A stretch of DNA of 64,000 nt from assembly GCA_947461435.1 (NCBI GenBank), contig CANHLE010000004.1, positions 23,212 through 87,211 of the forward strand. Direction: 5' to 3'. Of this stretch, positions 48,458-57,940 are shown in pieces. Both the position numbers and the translations under genes were made by a program. The notes beneath the pieces were generated by a model that worked only from the letters and a program-made list of their open reading frames with translations, searched no databases and had not been told where the DNA came from. The DNA comes from Paracoccaceae bacterium. GTDB taxonomy: Bacteria > Pseudomonadota > Alphaproteobacteria > Rhodobacterales > Rhodobacteraceae. How positions within the stretch are numbered: position 1 is the stretch's first letter; the number at the start of each line of letters is the position of its first letter.

Positions 48458-49920
48458 TGTCTTTTCGGTGGCGTTTGGCGCTGGCCGGTGCGGGCGGCCT
48501 TGCCGCGGCGCTGGGGCAGGTTCCTTGGTCGCTTTGGCCCTTGGCCCTGTTTGGCCTTGGCCTGATTGTCTGGCTGATTGACCGGGCGGAAACGCCGCGG
48601 CGCGCTGCCCTTATCGCCTTTGTGGCGGGCGGGGCGCAGTTTGCGCTTGCCATGTCCTGGATCATCGAGCCGTTTCTGATCGAGCCGGAGGTTTATGGCT
48701 GGATGGCCCCGTTCGCCTTGATCCTGATGGCGGCGGGTGGCGGTGTGTTTTGGGCGCTGCCGGTGTGGGGGGCGCTAAAATGGCGCCGCAGCATTGGCGC
48801 AATCGTGTTGGCGCTGACCCTGTCTGATCTGGCCCGTGGCTATTTTCTGACCGGGTTTCCCTGGGCCTTGATCGGTCATATCTGGATTGAAACACCGGTG
48901 GCGCAGGTTGCATCCCTTGTCGGGCAGACGGGATTGACGCTGCTGACATTGGCCGTATGCGGCGGGGCGATTGCGGCTTTGGCGCGCCCGATCTTTCTTG
49001 GGCTGGTGATTTTAGGACTGGTTGGTCCTTGGGCTTTTGGGGCTTGGCGTCTTGCGCAGCCAGAGCCTGCTGCCACAGGTCTGACTTTGCGGCTTGTCCA
49101 GCCCAATGCGGCGCAAACCGACAAATGGGATCCAGATCTGGCGCGGCAGCATGTCAACACCTTGCTGGCGGAAACGGGGGCCGGGCCCAAGGTTGATCTG
49201 ATCATCTGGCCGGAAACCTCTTTGCCCTATCTTATCGAAAATGATCCTCAAATCCCGTTGATGATCGCGCAGGCGGCCAATGACACCCCTGTTCTGTTCG
49301 GGCTGCAGCGCGTTGACGGCGCGCGGGGATGGAATTCGCTGCGCGTGCAGGATGGCGCGGGGAACCTGCTGGCAAGCTATGACAAACATCATCTGGTGCC
49401 CTTTGGGGAATATATCCCCTTTGGGAATCTGGCGTATGATTGGTTTGGGCTGCGGGCCTTTGCGGCGCAAACGGGACATGCCTATTCTGCGGGCAGCGGG
49501 CCGGCCGTTCTGGATCTGGGCCCGCTTGGCAAAGTGTTGCCTTTGATCTGCTATGAGGCTGTTTTTCCGCAAGATTTACGCACAGATCTGCGGCCAGATT
49601 GGATCGTTCAGATTACCAATGATGCCTGGTTTGGCATCCGTTCGGGACCTTTTCAACATGCGGCCCTTGCCCAATTGCGGGCGATCGAACAGGGCCTTGC
49701 GCTGGCGCGTTCGGCCAACACCGGTGTAACAGAAATGATCGATGCGCGGGGCCGGGTGGTGGCCAGCTTGCCGTTTGGACAGCAAGGCCATCTGGATGCC
49801 CAACTTCCCGGTGCTTTGCCCCCCACGCCTTATGCGCGTTGGTCAGAGATCCCAGTTCTTGTGTTGCTGGGCGGGCTCGCCCTTGGGTTGATGCGCCGGC
49901 GTGCCGTTCGAGCGGCTTGA
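48457..49920 (+). CDS. lnt: Apolipoprotein N-acyltransferase
   Basis: 487 aa inner-membrane enzyme that adds the third acyl chain to lipoproteins, such as those predicted at 25661 and 45223. The N-terminal half has several membrane helices; the C-terminal nitrilase domain carries the Glu-Lys-Cys triad in WPETSLPYL, DKHHLVPFGEY and LICYEAVFPQD. Translation is coupled to corC by a shared base (TGATG). The stop codon overlaps a TTGACG element that may start the metK riboswitch transcript. Confidence 0.95.
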   Translation: MSFRWRLALAGAGGLAAALGQVPWSLWPLALFGLGLIVWLIDRAETPRRAALIAFVAGGAQFALAMSWIIEPFLIEPEVYGWMAPFALILMAAGGGVFWALPVWGALKWRRSIGAIVLALTLSDLARGYFLTGFPWALIGHIWIETPVAQVASLVGQTGLTLLTLAVCGGAIAALARPIFLGLVILGLVGPWAFGAWRLAQPEPAATGLTLRLVQPNAAQTDKWDPDLARQHVNTLLAETGAGPKVDLIIWPETSLPYLIENDPQIPLMIAQAANDTPVLFGLQRVDGARGWNSLRVQDGAGNLLASYDKHHLVPFGEYIPFGNLAYDWFGLRAFAAQTGHAYSAGSGPAVLDLGPLGKVLPLICYEAVFPQDLRTDLRPDWIVQITNDAWFGIRSGPFQHAALAQLRAIEQGLALARSANTGVTEMIDARGRVVASLPFGQQGHLDAQLPGALPPTPYARWSEIPVLVLLGGLALGLMRRRAVRAA

Positions 49921-49945
49921 CGGAACGATCGGCAGAGCATAGGGG
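49917..49945 (+). promoter_or_regulatory. Candidate metK promoter
   Basis: TTGACG overlapping the lnt stop codon (49917-49922), then a -10-like CATAGG/TAGGGG at 49938-49945. Transcription would begin just before the riboswitch. Confidence 0.4.
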
Positions 49946-49953
49946 TGCGATCT

Positions 49954-50003
49954 GCCCCCCCCAACGGCTTCCTGACGGGGGGAGGTTCATAAATTGGAGC
50001 ACG
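49954..50003 (+). promoter_or_regulatory. SAM/SAH riboswitch
   Basis: A C-run (49955-49962) pairs with a G-run (49977-49982) around AACGGCTTCCTGAC, then a linker and ATTGGAGCA. This matches the SAM/SAH riboswitch consensus (AACGGCUUCCUGRCG, UUGGAGCA) described upstream of metK in Rhodobacterales. CTTCC in the loop can pair with GGAG (49996-49999), which is the ribosome-binding site of metK, so binding of ligand should close translation. No terminator is involved. Confidence 0.9.
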
Positions 50004-50007
50004 TCCC

Positions 50008-51174
50008 ATGAGCAGAAACAATTACGTCTTCACCTCTGAATCTGTGTCAGAGGGGCATCCTGATAAACTGTGCGACCGCGTGTCGGATGCCGTTTTGGAT
50101 GCATTCTTGACAGAAGAGCCCAATGCCCGGGTGGCTTGCGAAACCTTTGCAACCACGGGCCGGGTCGTTGTGGGAGGCGAAGTTGGCCTGTCCGACAAGA
50201 AGGCCTTGAAGGATATGATGGAGCGGGTCGAAGAGATCGTCCGCGGCTGTGTCAAAGATATCGGATACGAGCAGGACGAGTTTCATTGGAACACCCTGAA
50301 AGTGCAGAATTATCTGCACAAGCAATCCGCCCATATTGCCCAAGGTGTCGATAAAGACGGGGCCGGCGATCAGGGGATCATGTTTGGCTATGCCTGCCGC
50401 GAGACCCCCGAACTGATGCCGGCGCCGATCCAGTATTCCCATGCAATCCTGCGCCGATTGGCCGAAGTGCGCAAATCGGGCAAAGAGCCAACCCTGCGCC
50501 CCGACGCCAAATCGCAATTGTCGCTGCGCTATGAAGATGGCAAGCCGGTTGAAGTGACATCCATCGTCCTGTCGCATCAGCATTCAGACGAGGCCCAGGA
50601 TTCCGCTGCGGTGCGTGCGATTGTCGAGCCCTATATTCGTGAAATCCTTCCCTCGGGCTGGATTACGGACAAGACCGAATGGTGGGTCAATCCGACCGGA
50701 ACCTTCGTGATCGGCGGGCCGGATGGTGATGCGGGTTTGACGGGTCGCAAGATCATTGTGGATACCTATGGCGGCGCCGCGCCGCATGGGGGCGGCGCGT
50801 TTTCAGGCAAGGACCCAACCAAGGTTGACCGCTCGGCCGCTTATGCCGCCCGGTATCTGGCAAAGAACGTTGTTGCAGCAGGCCTTGCAGACCGCTGCAC
50901 CTTGCAGGTCAGCTATGCGATCGGGGTGGCCAAGCCGCTGTCGATCTATGTGGATACACATGGCACGGGCAAGGTTGAGGCAGAGCGGATTGAACATGCC
51001 GTGATGGAATGTATGGATCTGACGCCGCGCGGCATCCGCACCCATCTGGGCCTGAACCGGCCGATCTATGCCCGCACGTCGGCTTACGGCCACTTTGGCC
51101 GGGCGCCAGAGGCGGATGGCGGTTTCTCGTGGGAGAAAACCGATCTGATCGAGGCGCTGAAGAAAGCGGTTTGA
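50008..51174 (+). CDS. metK: S-adenosylmethionine synthetase
   Basis: 388 aa enzyme making SAM from methionine and ATP; its product serves the methylthiotransferases RimO and MiaB and the methyltransferase TrmB in this window. Family signatures are present: [21 protein letters not shown] and GGGAFSGKD, covering ATP, metal and methionine sites. Length is normal. The ATG at 50008 is 8 bp from a GGAG that lies within the SAM/SAH riboswitch, so translation is feedback-controlled. Ends 4 bp before the DUF606 gene. Confidence 0.97.
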   Translation: MSRNNYVFTSESVSEGHPDKLCDRVSDAVLDAFLTEEPNARVACETFATTGRVVVGGEVGLSDKKALKDMMERVEEIVRGCVKDIGYEQDEFHWNTLKVQNYLHKQSAHIAQGVDKDGAGDQGIMFGYACRETPELMPAPIQYSHAILRRLAEVRKSGKEPTLRPDAKSQLSLRYEDGKPVEVTSIVLSHQHSDEAQDSAAVRAIVEPYIREILPSGWITDKTEWWVNPTGTFVIGGPDGDAGLTGRKIIVDTYGGAAPHGGGAFSGKDPTKVDRSAAYAARYLAKNVVAAGLADRCTLQVSYAIGVAKPLSIYVDTHGTGKVEAERIEHAVMECMDLTPRGIRTHLGLNRPIYARTSAYGHFGRAPEADGGFSWEKTDLIEALKKAV

Positions 51175-51178
51175 TCCC

Positions 51179-51616
51179 ATGATGCGCGATGCAGGCGTGA
51201 TGCTGGTGGCGGGGCTGGGGGTTCCTGTACTTGCTGCCATCAGTTCCCAGCTTGGATCGCGCCTTGGCGCGCCGCTTGCAGCGAGCGTTGTGGCGCTGGC
51301 GGTGGCGCTGTGCGTCGCGGCCATCGCTGCTTTGGTTACCGGCCAGAATGGCGGGCTTGCCCGGGTTGCGGCCCAGCCTGCATGGCTTTGGACGGGCGGC
51401 GTCTTTATGGCGTTCTATCTTTTGTCGATCACCTGGATCGCCCCCCGTTTTGGCGTTGGCAATGCGGTATTCTGCGTGTTGCTGGGCCAGATGATCGCCG
51501 CCGCCTTGATCGATCAGTTCGGCCTGTTCGGCGCGTTGCAGCACCCGATCAGCCTGACCCGCGCCCTTGGCATTGGTGTGATGGCGTTGGGGTTGGGATT
51601 GATCCAACTGGGCTGA
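51179..51616 (+). CDS. DUF606 (YdcZ-type) small membrane protein
   Basis: 145 aa, four or five helices. The GVPVLAAISSQLGSRLGAPLAAS opening (conserved QxxxNxxLG-like helix) and the VLLGQMIAAALIDQFGLFG segment are characteristic of DUF606/YdcZ, a half-size relative of DMT transporters that works in pairs. Only one copy is seen here. ATG at 51179 (a second ATG follows at once). It starts 4 bp after metK and may be co-transcribed under the same riboswitch. Confidence 0.83.
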   Translation: MMRDAGVMLVAGLGVPVLAAISSQLGSRLGAPLAASVVALAVALCVAAIAALVTGQNGGLARVAAQPAWLWTGGVFMAFYLLSITWIAPRFGVGNAVFCVLLGQMIAAALIDQFGLFGALQHPISLTRALGIGVMALGLGLIQLG

Positions 51617-51725
51617 GGCGGCCTTGGGGCGGCGGCGTTTTTGGCTATTGGGGCACATGACCCGTCGGCAAAGATTGGTTTATTGATTTGCGTTCAAGGA
51701 ACGCCGTCTGGACATGAGGACGTGA

Positions 51726-52274
51726 ATGGTTGGTTTGCGGCGGATCATGATCATTGGGGGGTCCGGGTCAGGCAAATCGACACTGGCCCGGCAGATCGGT
51801 GCGGTGTCGGGGCTGCCCGTTGTAAATATCGACCCGATGTATTGGGCGCCCGGGTGGGTGCAGCGACCCTTGGCCGAGACGCGGGCACTGTCGTTGGCGG
51901 CGGCGGCGCAGGAGGCTTGGGTCTTTGAAGGCAACCATGGGGATACGATGGACGCCCGCGCCGAACGCGCCGATCTGATCGTGTTTCTGGACATTTCGCG
52001 CTGGGTTCGGCTGCGCGGCGTTCTTTGGCGCAGCCTGCGGTTTTACGGGCAAACCCGGCCGGACATGTCCCAAAATTGTCCAGAGCGGTTTGATTTTGGC
52101 TTTTTGCGCACGTTTGTCTGGGGGTATGATCGCCGCAGTCGCCCGCGCGCGATGGACGTCCTGGCGCGGTGGCAGGGCAAGCGCGAGATTGTGCATTTGT
52201 GCAGCCGGGCGGCGGTGCACCGTTTCCTTTGCGATCCGGATATGCGTCGGCGTCTGCGCGGCACGGGGGATTGA
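51726..52274 (+). CDS. P-loop kinase-like protein
   Basis: 182 aa. Walker A is GGSGSGKST (residues 11-19), with NIDPMYW in place of a substrate-binding strand and a LIVFLDI Walker-B-like strand. The layout resembles the FlaR/topology-modulation and adenylate-kinase-like group of small P-loop proteins (roles mostly unproven). The C-terminal third is Arg-rich. The ATG at 51726 is preceded by GAGGACG. It stands between DUF606 and queF, and no functional link is evident. Confidence 0.78.
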   Translation: MVGLRRIMIIGGSGSGKSTLARQIGAVSGLPVVNIDPMYWAPGWVQRPLAETRALSLAAAAQEAWVFEGNHGDTMDARAERADLIVFLDISRWVRLRGVLWRSLRFYGQTRPDMSQNCPERFDFGFLRTFVWGYDRRSRPRAMDVLARWQGKREIVHLCSRAAVHRFLCDPDMRRRLRGTGD

Positions 52275-52323
52275 CCGTCTGCGGCGCGGGCGTGACAAAG
52301 AGATGGGGCCAAGGGGGGCTGCG

Positions 52324-52788
52324 ATGACCAAAACCGATGTTTCAGGACTGACGCAACTGGGGCAGCACACCGCGCTGCCCGATGGCCCCGATCAGGCTGT
52401 GTTGGAGCGTGTGCCAACGGGTCATGCGGGTACGCTTTATGTCGTGCGCTTTACGGCGCCAGAATTCACCTCGCTTTGTCCGATGACGGGACAGCCTGAC
52501 TTTGCCCATATCGTCATCGATTATGTGCCGCGCGCGTGGTTGGTGGAATCGAAGTCGCTGAAGCTTTATCTGCAGTCGTTTCGCAATCACGGTGCCTTTC
52601 ATGAGGATTGCACCATCGACATCGGCAAGAAACTGGTGGCGCTGTTGCAGCCCGAATGGCTGCGGATCGGGGCCTATTGGTTCCCGCGCGGCGGTATTCC
52701 AATCGATGTGTTCTGGCAAACCGGGGCGGCACCAGAAGGTGTTTGGATCCCCGATCAGGGCGTGGCGCCCTACCGCGGGAGGGGATGA
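52324..52788 (+). CDS. queF: NADPH-dependent preQ0 reductase
   Basis: 154 aa, unimodular QueF that reduces 7-cyano-7-deazaguanine (preQ0) to preQ1 in queuosine synthesis. The active-site cysteine is in [15 protein letters not shown]; the QueF signature [21 protein letters not shown] follows. ATG at 52324 (MTKTDVSGL) with AAGGGGGG upstream; the frame is open earlier but is out of keeping with the family. Other queuosine genes are absent from the window. The broken VOC gene begins 1 bp after its stop. Confidence 0.94.
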   Translation: MTKTDVSGLTQLGQHTALPDGPDQAVLERVPTGHAGTLYVVRFTAPEFTSLCPMTGQPDFAHIVIDYVPRAWLVESKSLKLYLQSFRNHGAFHEDCTIDIGKKLVALLQPEWLRIGAYWFPRGGIPIDVFWQTGAAPEGVWIPDQGVAPYRGRG

Positions 52789-52789
52789 T

Positions 52790-53236
52790 ATGGGCGTAGG
52801 ATCACCGCCAAAGGGGGGATGGGCCATGGGCATGGCCGAGATGATGGTGACCCATTACCCCACCAGCTATCGGTTCTGGACCGAGGTTTTGGGCTTTGAA
52901 CTGGCCTTTGAACGGCCGGCCCAAAAGCTGGCCTGCCTGCAACGCCCCGAGGGGGCACAGATCATGATTTACGAGCGCGACGGTGATTGGTAGGTGGGGC
53001 CGATGGAGCCGCCTTTTGGGCGCGGTCTGGTCGTTCAGATTTACGTGGCAGATGCGGCAGCGCTTGCGGCGCAGGCGGCAGCCTGCGGCGTGCCCTTTTA
53101 CGTCGACTTGCGCGAGAAGTGGCGCGATTGGGGTGACAGGATGGGCGGCCAGAGCGAATTTCTGGTGCAAGATCCGGACGGCTATCTGATCATGGTGGCG
53201 CAGCGTATCGGTGAGCGCCCCTTGGCGGGAACTTGA
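52790..53236 (+). pseudogene. VOC/bleomycin-resistance-like gene with in-frame TAG
   Basis: A single reading frame of 149 codons interrupted by one TAG at codon 68 (52991-52993). Before it is a normal N-terminal VOC half (YPTSYRFWTEVLGFELAFE, EGAQIMIYERDGDW); after it the same frame continues with the C-terminal half (VGPMEPPFGRGLVVQIYV, QSEFLVQDPDGYLIMVA). Other bases are intact, so a GAG or CAG to TAG change is the simplest cause. ATG at 52790 with GGGAGGGG upstream. A functional enzyme would require suppression or a sequencing error; either is checkable. Confidence 0.8.
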
Positions 53237-53288
53237 CCCTCTTGCGCGGGGGTTATACCCCCCAGCGCAACCCCTTGCCGAGGCCCTT

Positions 53289-54014
53289 ATGTCCGATCAC
53301 TCCCAAGACCCCGTCAACCCCGCCGCGCCCCAGCCGGAACGGCGAAATTTCTATGGCCGTATCCGGGGCAAAACTTTGCGGGCCAGTCAGAAAGACTATT
53401 TGGCCAATGATCTGGGCCCGCTGACGCTGCGCGGCGTCGCGAGAGAGGAAAATCCTGATCGATGCGCCTTGGATCTTGCCTTTACAGGGGGCAGGCCGCT
53501 GTGGCTTGAGATCGGCTTTGGCGGGGGTGAGCATCTCGTTCACATGGCGGCGCGCAACCCGGATGTCTTTTTGATTGGGGCTGAACCCTTTGTGAATGGG
53601 ATTGCGATGCTGCTGGGCAAGGTGCGTGATGCGGGCCTGTCGAACCTTTTGCTGCATCCGGGTGATGTGCGCGATTTGTTCGACGTCTTGCCCGATCACT
53701 GCCTGTCCAAGGCGTTTTTGAACTATCCCGACCCATGGCCCAAGGCCCGGCACCATCGCCGACGCTTTGTGACCCCGGGTTATCTGGGTCAACTTGCGCG
53801 CTTGATGCAGCCCGGCGCGGAGTTTCGCGTGGCGACAGATATTCCGGACTATGTGCGTCAGACACTGGAAGAGGTGCCACAGGCGGGATTCGACCTTGTT
53901 CATCAGGCCGGGGTGGGTGGGGGTTGGGACGATTGGCTTTCAACCCGCTATGAACAAAAGGCGCTTCGAGAAGAGCGCGACCCCCATTATCTGACGTTTC
54001 GCCGCAGACCCTGA
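53289..54014 (+). CDS. trmB: tRNA (guanine-N7)-methyltransferase
   Basis: 241 aa SAM-dependent enzyme forming m7G46. The SAM-binding [12 protein letters not shown] and the [16 protein letters not shown] signature are clear, followed by [11 protein letters not shown] at the C-terminus. The ATG at 53289 follows ACCCCTTGCCGAGGCCCTT; an earlier in-frame start gives a poor tail. It is near metK, as in the conserved alphaproteobacterial metK-trmB arrangement, although four genes are inserted here. Confidence 0.95.
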   Translation: MSDHSQDPVNPAAPQPERRNFYGRIRGKTLRASQKDYLANDLGPLTLRGVAREENPDRCALDLAFTGGRPLWLEIGFGGGEHLVHMAARNPDVFLIGAEPFVNGIAMLLGKVRDAGLSNLLLHPGDVRDLFDVLPDHCLSKAFLNYPDPWPKARHHRRRFVTPGYLGQLARLMQPGAEFRVATDIPDYVRQTLEEVPQAGFDLVHQAGVGGGWDDWLSTRYEQKALREERDPHYLTFRRRP

Positions 54015-54139
54015 CCGGGTGTGCCTTCCCGCACAGAATTGAAAAAGGGCGCAAACAGGCGTCTGGGGCCAAAGTTTGGGTGGTGGACCCCGCAAAAGGC
54101 TTGCGCTATCAGGCTGAGGTTAAAGACAAGGAGACTGAC

Positions 54140-55486
54140 ATGTCGGGCCATGATGTTGCGCAACCAATGACCTCTGCGAAGTCGGGGCCTTTGACGGGCA
54201 CGGCTTCGGTGCCGGGCGACAAGTCAATCTCGCACCGGTCTTTGATTTTCGGGGCCATGGCGCTGGGTCAGACGAAAGTGACCGGTTTGTTGGAAGGTCA
54301 GGACGTTTTGGACACCGCCAAGGCCATGCGGGCCTTTGGCGCAACCGTGACGCGGCAGGCCGAGGGCGCCTGGACCGTGGACGGCGTGGGCGTGGGCGGG
54401 TTTACCGAACCTGCCGATGTCATCGACTGCGGCAATTCGGGAACGGGCGTGCGTTTGATCATGGGCACCATGGCAACGACGGCCATGACGGCAACCTTTA
54501 CCGGGGATGCCTCGCTTCGCAAACGGCCAATGGGGCGCGTGACCGATCCTTTGGCCTTGTTTGGCACGCAGTCCTTTGGGCGCAAGGGGGGGCGGCTTCC
54601 CATGACGGTGGTCGGGGCCGCCGATCCAAAGGCGGTTCGTTATGCGCTTCCGGTTGCGTCGGCGCAGGTCAAATCGGCGGTGCTTTTGGCCGGGCTGAAT
54701 GCGCCGGGCGAAACCGTGGTGATTGAACGCGAGCCGACGCGCGACCATTCAGAGCGGATGCTTGTGGGTTTTGGTGCCAGTTTGAACGTCGAGAAGACCC
54801 ATGAGGGTAATGTCATCACGCTTGTGGGCCGGCCCGAGCTGCGGGCACAGACCGTGGCTGTGCCGCGAGACCCGTCCAGCGCGGCGTTTCCGGTTTGCGC
54901 TGCGCTGATTGTGGAAGGATCAGATGTTTTTGTTCCGGGAGTCAGTCAGAACCTGACCCGTAACGGATTGTACATCACCTTGGCCGAGATGGGCGCGCAG
55001 ATCGAGTTTCAAAATCCGCGTACCGAGGGCGGCGAGCCAGTTGCGGACCTGCGGGTCCGGTTTTCGGACACCATGCGCGGCATCGAGGTGCCGCCAGAGC
55101 GGGCCCCGTCGATGATTGACGAATATCCGATCTTGTCGGTGGTGGCAGCGTTTTGCGACGGCAAAACGGTGATGCGCGGCGTCAAGGAACTGCGGGTCAA
55201 GGAAAGCGACCGGATCGATGCGATGGCGCGCGGCCTGGAGGCGTGCGGCGTGCGGGTGGAAGAAGACGAAGACACCTTGATCGTGCACGGAATGGGCGCG
55301 GGGGGCATGCCGGGGGGGGCGGTTTGTGCGGTGCATCTGGACCACAGGATCGCGATGTCATTCCTTGTGGCAGGCATGGCCGCAAAGGCCGAAATTTCGG
55401 TGGATGACGCCAGCCCCATTGTCACCTCGTTTCCGATTTTCGAGAGCCTGATGAATGGCTTGGGGGCCAGTCTGCGGAAGGGTTAA
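54140..55486 (+). CDS. aroA: 3-phosphoshikimate 1-carboxyvinyltransferase (EPSP synthase)
   Basis: 448 aa shikimate-pathway enzyme transferring enolpyruvate to shikimate-3-phosphate. Over its length it follows the CP4-like class II arrangement ([71 protein letters not shown]). The glyphosate-relevant loop is [10 protein letters not shown], with Gly where CP4 has Ala. ATG at 54140 with AAGGAG; an upstream start adds 20 residues. It heads the aroA...cmk...rpsA stretch. An 8-bp GGCCCGCC/GGCGGGCC hairpin follows at 55551-55578. Confidence 0.95.
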   Translation: MSGHDVAQPMTSAKSGPLTGTASVPGDKSISHRSLIFGAMALGQTKVTGLLEGQDVLDTAKAMRAFGATVTRQAEGAWTVDGVGVGGFTEPADVIDCGNSGTGVRLIMGTMATTAMTATFTGDASLRKRPMGRVTDPLALFGTQSFGRKGGRLPMTVVGAADPKAVRYALPVASAQVKSAVLLAGLNAPGETVVIEREPTRDHSERMLVGFGASLNVEKTHEGNVITLVGRPELRAQTVAVPRDPSSAAFPVCAALIVEGSDVFVPGVSQNLTRNGLYITLAEMGAQIEFQNPRTEGGEPVADLRVRFSDTMRGIEVPPERAPSMIDEYPILSVVAAFCDGKTVMRGVKELRVKESDRIDAMARGLEACGVRVEEDEDTLIVHGMGAGGMPGGAVCAVHLDHRIAMSFLVAGMAAKAEISVDDASPIVTSFPIFESLMNGLGASLRKG

Positions 55487-55647
55487 GGCCGCTTTGAACA
55501 AGGATAAGCTAAAACCGCACGCGCGTCGCAGGGTCAGGCGAATACCGTAAGGCCCGCCGCCTACCGCAGAGGCGGGCCGATGCGCGGGTCAGTTCGGCTG
55601 CCCCGTTCCTCGGCTTTGTGTGGGAAGGGTCTGGATGGGGGGGGGTC

Positions 55648-56121
55648 ATGGGCGCGATCAAATGGCTTGTCCCGATTGCGGCTGCACTGGACTATGGTGC
55701 CTTGGTGGGCTGGGCCGGACCACAGGTGACGGCAGGGGGGCTTTTGACGTTTGACATGCGGCCCTTTGGGTACAGCGCCGCTGACGCGCAGGCCTTTTTC
55801 ACCGCGCTGACGCCCGATGGACGCCTGGCCTATCTGGGCCCTCACCGGATCACCGATACAATTTTTGTCGTCTTGCTGACGATCACCCTGATCTTGCCGA
55901 TTTGGCGATTTGGCCCGCTTTGGGCCTTTGCCGCATTGGCCTATGCCGCCTTTGATCTTGCTGAAAACGAGGCAGTGGCCGGGATGGTGAACCGGGGTGC
56001 CGGGCGGGCCGATCAGGTTTGGGTGGCAAGCCTGTTCACCCAAGGCAAGTTCGTGTTTCTGGCACTGGCGATTGGGCTGGCGCTTTGGGGCCTTTGGCCG
56101 CGTTCGGGGCGCCGCAGCTGA
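55648..56121 (+). CDS. Small multi-pass membrane protein, unassigned
   Basis: 157 aa, four hydrophobic segments (WLVPIAAALDYGALVGWAG, TIFVVLLTITLILPIWRFG, LWAFAALAYAAFDLAENEA, GKFVFLALAIGLALWGLWP). An FDLAENEAV motif and a periplasmic loop with YSAADAQAFFTALT are present. No family recognised. The ATG at 55648 (MGAIKWLV) lies after a G-run. It stands between aroA and cmk, so it may be read from either transcript. Confidence 0.65.
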   Translation: MGAIKWLVPIAAALDYGALVGWAGPQVTAGGLLTFDMRPFGYSAADAQAFFTALTPDGRLAYLGPHRITDTIFVVLLTITLILPIWRFGPLWAFAALAYAAFDLAENEAVAGMVNRGAGRADQVWVASLFTQGKFVFLALAIGLALWGLWPRSGRRS

Positions 56122-56189
56122 GGTTTGACGGGTACCGGGTTCCTCTTTGGCCGCTGATTGGCTAGGAAAGGCACGAAGCGGAGGTTTGG

Positions 56190-56786
56190 ATGATTTTTAC
56201 AGTGGCCATTGACGGTCCGGCAGCGGCGGGCAAGGGGACAATCTCGCGGGCTGTTGCCCGGCGGTTTGGCTTTGCGCATCTGGACACGGGGCTGCTGTAC
56301 CGGGCCGTGGGCGCAAAAGGCGGCGATCCGGTGACCGCGGCGCAAAGTCTGGGCGCGCCTGATCTGGAACGCGGCGATCTGCGCAGCCTGTCTGCGGGTC
56401 AGGCCGCGTCAAAAGTGGCGGTGATACCGGCCGTGCGGGCCGCGCTGGTGGTGTTTCAGCAGCGGTTTGCGCGCGCGCCCGGCGGGGCGGTTCTGGATGG
56501 GCGCGACATCGGAACGGTGATTTGCCCCGAGGCAGAAGTGAAATTGTATGTGACGGCCACCGCGCAGGTGCGGGCGCATCGGCGGTGGCTGGAAGTGGGG
56601 GGCGATGAGGCGCAAGTTCTGCACGAGGTTCGTGAGCGGGATGCGCGCGATATGGGCCGGGCCGAAGCGCCGCTGAAGGCCGCCGCCGATGCCTTGGTCA
56701 TCGATACGTCGGATCTGACAATTGAGGCGGCGATTGAGCAAGCCTGCGCCATTGTGCAACATCGTTTGGCCGAGATGGGTGCATGA
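56190..56786 (+). CDS. cmk: Cytidylate kinase
   Basis: 198 aa, slightly shorter than E. coli Cmk. It phosphorylates CMP/dCMP. The P-loop [15 protein letters not shown], the [11 protein letters not shown] motif and the [13 protein letters not shown] lid region are present. ATG at 56190 with GGAGG. It overlaps the KpsS-like gene by 4 bp (ATGA). The usual neighbour rpsA is 2.5 kb away with four genes (including one on the other strand) in between. Confidence 0.94.
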   Translation: MIFTVAIDGPAAAGKGTISRAVARRFGFAHLDTGLLYRAVGAKGGDPVTAAQSLGAPDLERGDLRSLSAGQAASKVAVIPAVRAALVVFQQRFARAPGGAVLDGRDIGTVICPEAEVKLYVTATAQVRAHRRWLEVGGDEAQVLHEVRERDARDMGRAEAPLKAAADALVIDTSDLTIEAAIEQACAIVQHRLAEMGA

Positions 56787-57754
56787 CGGCCGACGTCATC
56801 CTTCATCTGGCCAAGCCCGACCTTGCCGGTTACCGCGGCAAAGAATCGGCCGGGATCTACCCCGCGATCTGGGATGTCTTGCACCCGCGCGGGGCCCGGT
56901 TGCGGATCGCCGAACGCAGCGCGGAACAGATGCAGGGCAGGCCGCTGGAGGGGGATGGCAATCTGCACATCGTCGAGACCGGGTTTTGCAGCGGTCCGGG
57001 ATGGTTTTGTGCCGCTACGGCCTATTTGCCGGGGTTTTGGCACCTTTCTGACCGGGGTGTTCTGGCAGACAGCCCGGCGCGCGAGGCGACGTTCGACCCG
57101 GTTCAAGTGCCTTGGAAGCTTGCCAAACAGTTTGACCGGGATCTTCGCAAAAGGTTCGTCAGCGCAAGGGTATCGCGCTATCGCCAAGAAAAGTTGCCAA
57201 CCGAGATTTTGCCAGAGGGCGCGCTTGCCGTGTTCTTGCAAGGGCCTGCCGTTTATCGGCGCCATCAGGCTTTTGTGTCGGCCAAAGAGATGCTGCGGGC
57301 GATCGCACAGTCGGCGGATGGGCGCGACGTTGTGGTGAAGGCCCACCCGCTTGCCAAACCACTGGGGCAAGAGGTGATTGCCGCAGTTCGCGCCGAAGGC
57401 TTTGATCTGATTGAAACGCACGCCAATGTGCATGATATTCTGGCAAGCTGCGCGGCCACTTTAAGCGTGAATTCGGCCGTGGCGCTGGAGGGTTTCTTGC
57501 ACCGAAAGCCGGCGATTTTGTTTGGCCGATCGGATTTTCACCAATTGGCCGAAACGGTGGTGAGACTTTCTGATCTGCCATCCACTTTGGGCCGGGCTTT
57601 GTCGCGCGACTGGGACTTTGCCAAGATGCTTTATTGGTATTTTTCCGCCCACAGCCTGCAGGTCGCCGCGCCAACGTTCCCCGAACGACTGTTGCAGCTT
57701 TTTGACAAAGCCGGCTTTGGGCCGGACCGGTTGGGATTGTCGGGCCAAGGTTGA
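56783..57754 (+). CDS. Capsule-polysaccharide (KpsS/KpsC-like) domain protein
   Basis: 323 aa. The C-terminal half shows the GT-B-like pattern of capsular polysaccharide proteins: [45 protein letters not shown] and [15 protein letters not shown]. The N-terminal half is less typical ([18 protein letters not shown]). A sugar- or Kdo-transferase role is possible. Translation is coupled to cmk by ATGA overlap, which is unusual company for such a gene. Ends 187 bp before the nitroreductase. Confidence 0.7.
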   Translation: MTADVILHLAKPDLAGYRGKESAGIYPAIWDVLHPRGARLRIAERSAEQMQGRPLEGDGNLHIVETGFCSGPGWFCAATAYLPGFWHLSDRGVLADSPAREATFDPVQVPWKLAKQFDRDLRKRFVSARVSRYRQEKLPTEILPEGALAVFLQGPAVYRRHQAFVSAKEMLRAIAQSADGRDVVVKAHPLAKPLGQEVIAAVRAEGFDLIETHANVHDILASCAATLSVNSAVALEGFLHRKPAILFGRSDFHQLAETVVRLSDLPSTLGRALSRDWDFAKMLYWYFSAHSLQVAAPTFPERLLQLFDKAGFGPDRLGLSGQG

Positions 57755-57870
57755 CCATCTATCCCCCAACCCGCGAACGCATGGCGATGATTTGTCAGCT
57801 TGCGGCGGGGCTGTGATCTGAGGGCAGAAGAGGTACCCTTTTGGGTATTGGGTCTGAAAAATGTGACTTC

Positions 57871-57919
57871 TTGTGGCGGCTGCCCGGTAGGCTATATGGG
57901 CGGGTATTGAATGAATACC
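57871..57919 (+). promoter_or_regulatory. Candidate promoter and operator of nitroreductase gene
   Basis: TTGTGG (57871-57876), 16-bp spacer, TATATG (57893-57898), then the palindrome GGTATT-GAATG-AATACC (57903-57919) at the expected start site. The position suggests a repressor site. Confidence 0.45.
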
Positions 57920-57940
57920 AAGTCAAGAAGGACTGTTTTA

